From: an uncultured Collinsella sp.
Lineage (GTDB): Bacteria > Actinomycetota > Coriobacteriia > Coriobacteriales > Coriobacteriaceae
Length of the DNA: 33,094 bases
Assembly: GCA_902496455.1 (NCBI GenBank)
Contig: CABVAY010000023.1
Location: forward strand, 1-33,094
Reading direction: 5' to 3'
The notes beneath the pieces were generated by a model, which made no database searches, was not told the origin of the DNA, and worked only from the letters and a program-made list of their open reading frames with translations. Of this stretch, positions 29,402 through 33,094 are shown piece by piece. Position numbers and translations under genes: made by a program. How positions within the stretch are numbered: position 1 is the first letter of the stretch; each line of letters starts with the position of its first letter.

Positions 29402-32050
29402 ATGGTGAAAAAGTCACCGGAAAACACTACTCCCGCAATTGTGGACAACGTAGAGGCGCTTGAGGCTAAGCTCGCTCAGATGCGAGAGGCCCAGGCGCTT
29501 TTTGCTACGTACACGCAGGAGCAGGTCGACAAGATCTTCTATGAGGCCGCCATGGCCGCCAACAAGGCTCGTATCCCGTTGGCGAAAATGGCCATCGAGG
29601 AGACCGGCCGCGGCGTTCTTGAGGACAAGGTCATCAAGAACCACTACGCCGCAGAGTACATCTACAACGCTTACAAGAACACCAAGACCTGTGGTGTCCT
29701 GGAGCGCGACGAGGCTTACGGCATCACCAAGATCGCCGAGCCCATCGGCATCGTGGGCGCCGTCATCCCGACGACCAACCCCACCTCCACCGCAATCTTC
29801 AAGACGCTGATCAGCCTGAAGACCCGCAACGCCATCATCATCTCCCCGCACCCGGCTGCCGCCAAGTGCACCATCGCCGCCGCCAAGCTCGTGCTTGACG
29901 CCGCCGTCAAGGCTGGTGCCCCCGAGGGCATCATCGGCTGGGTCGATGTCCCCTCCATCGAGCTGACCAACATGGTCATGCGCGACGTCGACATCATCCT
30001 CGCCACCGGTGGCCCGGGCATGGTCAAGGCCGCCTACTCCTCGGGCAAGCCCGCCCTGGGCGTTGGCGCCGGTAACACCCCGGTCGTCATCGACGACACC
30101 GCCGACGTTCTGCTCGCAGTCAACTCCATCATCCACTCCAAGACCTTCGACAACGGCATGATCTGCGCTTCCGAGCAGTCCGTGACCGTCATCGACACCA
30201 TCTACGACCAGGTCAAGGCCGAGTTCCAGAAGCGCGGCTGCTACTTCGTCAAGCAGGGTGCCGAGATGGAGGCCCTGCGTGCCGCCATGTTCAAGAACGG
30301 CGCCCTCGATCACCGCATCCCCGGCATGGCTGCCGCCAAGATCGCCGAGCTCGCCGGCATCGAGGTTCCCGCCAAGACTAAGATCCTGATCGCCGAGGTC
30401 ACCTCCACCGACCCCGCCAAGGAGGAGTTCTCCCACGAGAAGCTCTCCCCAGTCCTGGCCATGTACCACGCCAAGGACTTCCAGGAGGCCGTCGACAAGG
30501 CCGAGCACCTGGTGCTCGCCGGTGGCCCGGGCCACACCGCCTCTCTGTACGTGCACCCCGCCCAGGCCGAGAAGATCAGCCTGTTCGAGCACGTCATGAA
30601 GGCCTGCCGCATCGTCATCAACACCCCGTCCTCGCACGGTGGCATCGGTGACCTGTACAACTTTGGCATGAAGCCGTCTCTGACCCTGGGCTGCGGCTCC
30701 TGGGGCGGCAACTCCGTCTCCGAGAACGTTGGGGTGAAGCACTTGATCAACGTTAAGACTGTGGCCGAGCGCCGTGAGAACATGCTGTGGTTCCGCGCTC
30801 CCGAGAAGGTCTACTTCAAGAAGGGTTCCACGCCCGTCGCCCTCGACGAGCTGGGCAACGTCATGGGCAAGAAGCGCGCCTTCATCGTTACCGACCAGTT
30901 CCTCTTCAAGAATGGCAACACCCGCGCCATCGAGGCCAAGCTCGACGAGATGGGCATCGCCCACGACTGCTTCTACGACGTCGAGCCCGATCCGTCGCTG
31001 CAGTGCGCACGTCGCGGCGCCAAGCAGATGGCTCTCTTTGAGCCGGACGTCATCATCGCCGTCGGCGGTGGCTCCGCTATGGACGCCGGCAAGATCATGT
31101 GGATGATGTACGAGCACCCCGAGTGCAAGTTTGAGGACATGGCCATGGACTTCATGGACATCCGCAAGCGTATCTTCACCTTCCCCGAGATGGGCAAGAA
31201 GGCCTACTTCGTCGCCGTCCCGACCTCCTCGGGTACCGGCTCCGAGTGCACGCCGTTCGCCATCATCACCGACAAGGAGACCGGCATCAAGTGGCCGCTC
31301 GCCGACTACGCGCTGCTCCCCAACATGGCTATCGTCGACGCCGACAACTGCATGACCGCCCCGCGCGGCCTGACCGCTGCCTCCGGCATCGACGTCATGA
31401 CCCACGCCATCGAGTCCTACGTCTCCATCATGGCTTCCGACTACACCAAGGGCCTCTCCGAGCGCGCTGCCAAGCTCGTCTTTGAGAACCTGCCCTCCAG
31501 CTTCACGAACGGCGCCAAGGACCCGCACGCCCGCGAGGAGATGCACAACGCCTCCTGCATGGCCGGTATGGCCTTCGCCAACGCCTTCCTGGGCCTCAAC
31601 CACTCCATGGCTCACAAGCTCGGCGCTTTCCATCACCTGCCCCACGGCATCGCTAACGCCGTCATCCTGACCCGCGTCATGCGCTACAACGCCGCCGAGG
31701 CTCCCGTCAAGATGGGTACCTTCTCCCAGTATCCTTACCCCAACGCGCTGCACAACTACGCCGAGATGGCCAAGTACTGCGGCATCGAGGGCAAGGACGA
31801 CAAGGAGGTCTTCGAGAACTTCATCACGAAGCTCGAGGAGCTCAAGGACTTCATCGGTGTCAAGAAGACCATCGCCGACTACGGTGTTGACGAACAGTAC
31901 TTCCTCGACACCCTCGACGAGATGACCGAGCAGGCATTCAACGACCAGTGCACCGGCGCTAACCCGCGCTACCCGCTCATGAGCGAGATCAAGGAGCTCT
32001 ACCTGGACGCCTACTACGGCCGCGAGCCCCAGGACTACGCCGTCTGCTAG
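29402..32050 (+). CDS. adhE: Bifunctional acetaldehyde-CoA / alcohol dehydrogenase
   Basis: An 882-residue fermentative enzyme that reduces acetyl-CoA to acetaldehyde and then ethanol, recycling NAD+. The N-terminal aldehyde dehydrogenase half (about 1-440) has IPTTNPTST, ATGGPGMV and the catalytic C255 in NGMICASEQSV. The C-terminal iron alcohol dehydrogenase half (about 465-880) has GGGSAMDAGK, AVPTSSGTGSE and the iron-binding segment NHSMAHKLGAFHHLPHG. Such proteins form long filaments (spirosomes). Codons are strongly biased toward C- or G-ending forms, as for an abundant protein. ATG 29402 follows AAGGAG. Confidence 0.97.
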   Translation: MVKKSPENTTPAIVDNVEALEAKLAQMREAQALFATYTQEQVDKIFYEAAMAANKARIPLAKMAIEETGRGVLEDKVIKNHYAAEYIYNAYKNTKTCGVLERDEAYGITKIAEPIGIVGAVIPTTNPTSTAIFKTLISLKTRNAIIISPHPAAAKCTIAAAKLVLDAAVKAGAPEGIIGWVDVPSIELTNMVMRDVDIILATGGPGMVKAAYSSGKPALGVGAGNTPVVIDDTADVLLAVNSIIHSKTFDNGMICASEQSVTVIDTIYDQVKAEFQKRGCYFVKQGAEMEALRAAMFKNGALDHRIPGMAAAKIAELAGIEVPAKTKILIAEVTSTDPAKEEFSHEKLSPVLAMYHAKDFQEAVDKAEHLVLAGGPGHTASLYVHPAQAEKISLFEHVMKACRIVINTPSSHGGIGDLYNFGMKPSLTLGCGSWGGNSVSENVGVKHLINVKTVAERRENMLWFRAPEKVYFKKGSTPVALDELGNVMGKKRAFIVTDQFLFKNGNTRAIEAKLDEMGIAHDCFYDVEPDPSLQCARRGAKQMALFEPDVIIAVGGGSAMDAGKIMWMMYEHPECKFEDMAMDFMDIRKRIFTFPEMGKKAYFVAVPTSSGTGSECTPFAIITDKETGIKWPLADYALLPNMAIVDADNCMTAPRGLTAASGIDVMTHAIESYVSIMASDYTKGLSERAAKLVFENLPSSFTNGAKDPHAREEMHNASCMAGMAFANAFLGLNHSMAHKLGAFHHLPHGIANAVILTRVMRYNAAEAPVKMGTFSQYPYPNALHNYAEMAKYCGIEGKDDKEVFENFITKLEELKDFIGVKKTIADYGVDEQYFLDTLDEMTEQAFNDQCTGANPRYPLMSEIKELYLDAYYGREPQDYAVC

Positions 32051-32068
32051 TTTTTAGCACGGTTTTTT

Positions 32069-32107
32069 GCGGCGGGGGTGCACGGGTGTTTCACACACCC
32101 CCGCCGT
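32069..32107 (+). terminator. Hairpin after adhE (terminator or attenuator)
   Basis: GCGGCGGGGGTG pairs with CACCCCCGCCGT over about 11 bp, but the T-rich stretches lie before it rather than after. Termination may be partial, allowing read-through into the next gene. Confidence 0.5.
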
Positions 32108-32139
32108 CGCTTCTATCGCATCGTTGAAAGGATGCAACC

Positions 32140-32904
32140 ATGCTGCTACCCGATTCCAAGACCGAGCTCGTCCGCCGTGGCAACAAGGTCGTTTACGACC
32201 TGGGCGACAAGATCGTCAAGGTCTTTAACGAGACCAAGCCTGTCTCCGACGTGTTCAACGAGGCTTTGAATCTTGCCCGCATCAATGAGTGCGGCATCCG
32301 CAGCCCCAAGGCTCTCGAGGTTTCCCAGCTCGAGAACGCCAACGGCTGGGCGCTCGTGACCGAGAAGGTTCCGGGCACCACCCTTGCCGAGAAGATGACT
32401 GCCGAGCCCCAGCGCTTTGGTGAGTACCTCGAGATGTTCGTCGACCTCCAGATCGAGATCCACGGCTACACCTCCCCGCTGCTCAACCGTCAGCGCGACA
32501 AGTTCGCCCGCATGATTGACAGCCTTGATCAGCTCAATGCCACCACGCGCTACAACCTTCAGGAGCGTCTGGACGGCATGACCAAGGAGTTCAAGGTCTG
32601 CCACGGCGACTTCAACCCCTCCAACGTCATCGTCGGCGACGACGGCCAGCTCTATGTGTGCGACTGGGCACACGCCACCCAGGGCTCCCCTGCTGCCGAC
32701 GTTGCCACCACCTACCTGCTCTTCGCTCTCGACAGCAAGGATCAGGCCGAGGCCTACCTGGAGCTCTACTGCGACCGCGCCGACATGCCCATGCAGGTCG
32801 TGCGTCAGTGGACGAGCATCGTCGCCGCTTCCGAGCTCGCTCGTAAGCGCAACGTGAACGATGAGTTCCTGAAGAACTGGATCGACGTCGTCGATTATCA
32901 GTAA
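32140..32904 (+). CDS. Phosphotransferase of the aminoglycoside/choline kinase fold
   Basis: A 254-residue protein with the kinase-like fold. The catalytic loop is CHGDFNPSNVI (H155, D157, N159) and the metal-binding Asp is D175 in VCDWAHA. The N-terminal lobe has VVYDLGDKIVKVFN, with a Lys probably binding ATP. It resembles uncharacterised proteins of gut anaerobes rather than known resistance enzymes, and the substrate is unknown. ATG 32140 follows AAAGGAT. It starts 89 nt after adhE and shares its biased codon use; the two may be co-transcribed. Confidence 0.85.
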   Translation: MLLPDSKTELVRRGNKVVYDLGDKIVKVFNETKPVSDVFNEALNLARINECGIRSPKALEVSQLENANGWALVTEKVPGTTLAEKMTAEPQRFGEYLEMFVDLQIEIHGYTSPLLNRQRDKFARMIDSLDQLNATTRYNLQERLDGMTKEFKVCHGDFNPSNVIVGDDGQLYVCDWAHATQGSPAADVATTYLLFALDSKDQAEAYLELYCDRADMPMQVVRQWTSIVAASELARKRNVNDEFLKNWIDVVDYQ

Positions 32905-32937
32905 TATCTGAGCGATTTATTTCGCATCGGAGGCACA

Positions 32938-32982
32938 ATGGAAAACCCCGCAGTTCAATGGGCTGTGGGGTTTTCCTTTTAG
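32938..32982 (+). CDS. Possible 14-codon peptide inside a terminator
   Basis: GGAGG lies four bases before an ATG that opens MENPAVQWAVGFSF and stops at TAG. The whole frame coincides with the terminator hairpin. No homologue is known to me; it may be chance or a leader peptide. Confidence 0.25.
   Translation: MENPAVQWAVGFSF
32940..32980 (+). terminator. Intrinsic terminator after the phosphotransferase gene
   Basis: GGAAAACCCCGCAG pairs with CTGTGGGGTTTTCC (13 of 14 bp) followed by TTTT, about 35 nt after the stop codon. Confidence 0.9.
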
Positions 32983-33039
32983 ATATCAAGGATGCTACAA
33001 GATAAAAGGACGGCCCCACATCTCCCCGATCTGGAGAAA

Positions 33040-33094
33040 TGAACTGCACCCCAAAACTTGGACGGCTTAAATAAGAACTACGCCGCAAGGGGCT
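33040..33094. mobile_element. Probable terminus of an IS3-family element (partial)
   Basis: TGAACTGCACCCCAAAACTT, followed by GGAC, closely resembles the inverted-repeat ends of IS3-family (IS150-like) sequences as I remember them. The window ends before any transposase reading frame can be seen, so this is a partial call. Confidence 0.4.

Noticed and set aside
29414..31753. 779-codon open frame on the minus strand inside adhE
   Set aside because: Produced by the extreme codon bias of adhE; the translated product is a Gly/Val/Asp-rich sequence without recognisable motifs.
32627..33088. 153-codon minus-strand frame at the right edge
   Set aside because: It overlaps the phosphotransferase gene and its terminator, and its product is Arg/Ser-rich without resemblance to any family.
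1..33094. tRNA, rRNA or CRISPR
   Set aside because: No tRNA-like GGTTCGANTCC arm with CCA-type end, no rRNA segment and no regularly spaced direct repeats were noticed in the intergenic stretches.

Overview
The window looks like chromosome from a GC-rich gut Coriobacteriia (Actinomycetota), most likely Collinsella or a close relative. The evidence is an actinobacterial-type integration host factor (mihF) next to gmk and rpoZ, a zinc-type L28, a large AdhE with strongly biased codons, and GC-rich codons throughout. The genus is inferred from the proteins, not from any search.

Layout. Positions 1-407 hold no gene but carry nested inverted repeats and the pnp terminator. From 408 to 19269 nearly everything lies on the minus strand. 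Read in transcription order it is comEA-comEC-holA, rpsT, lepA-dusB-hemW-(membrane DnaJ-like)-dnaJ-mtaB-phoH-ybeY-dgkA-era-recO, rpsO, pnp. This is the housekeeping order known from Firmicutes such as Bacillus subtilis, except that hrcA-grpE-dnaK is missing and a DnaJ-like protein ending in predicted membrane helices stands in that stretch. A second minus-strand operon, mihF-gmk-rpoZ-thiI (21893 to 19483), has almost no space between genes. A third, pyrR-pyrB-pyrC-pyrK-pyrD-pyrF (27456 to 22133), covers pyrimidine synthesis from carbamoyl phosphate to UMP apart from pyrE; carAB is also not here. Its leader can be folded into a complete PyrR-type attenuator: binding loop, antiterminator and terminator.

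From 27909 the plus strand carries rpmB, then a REP-associated tyrosine transposase gene (minus strand) enclosed by 51-nt inverted repeats (28203-29250), then adhE with its own promoter, then an aminoglycoside-phosphotransferase-fold protein. The right edge (from about 33040) resembles the terminus of an IS3-family element.

The com genes serve DNA uptake; holA, recO, rpoZ, lepA, rpsT, rpsO, rpmB, era, ybeY, pnp, mtaB, dusB and thiI serve replication, repair, transcription, ribosome assembly and RNA maturation or modification; gmk and the pyr genes supply nucleotides; adhE is fermentative. The most interesting points are the membrane-anchored DnaJ-like protein, the pyr leader, the transposase with its flanking palindromes, a possible leaderless lepA transcript, and the nested palindrome after pnp.
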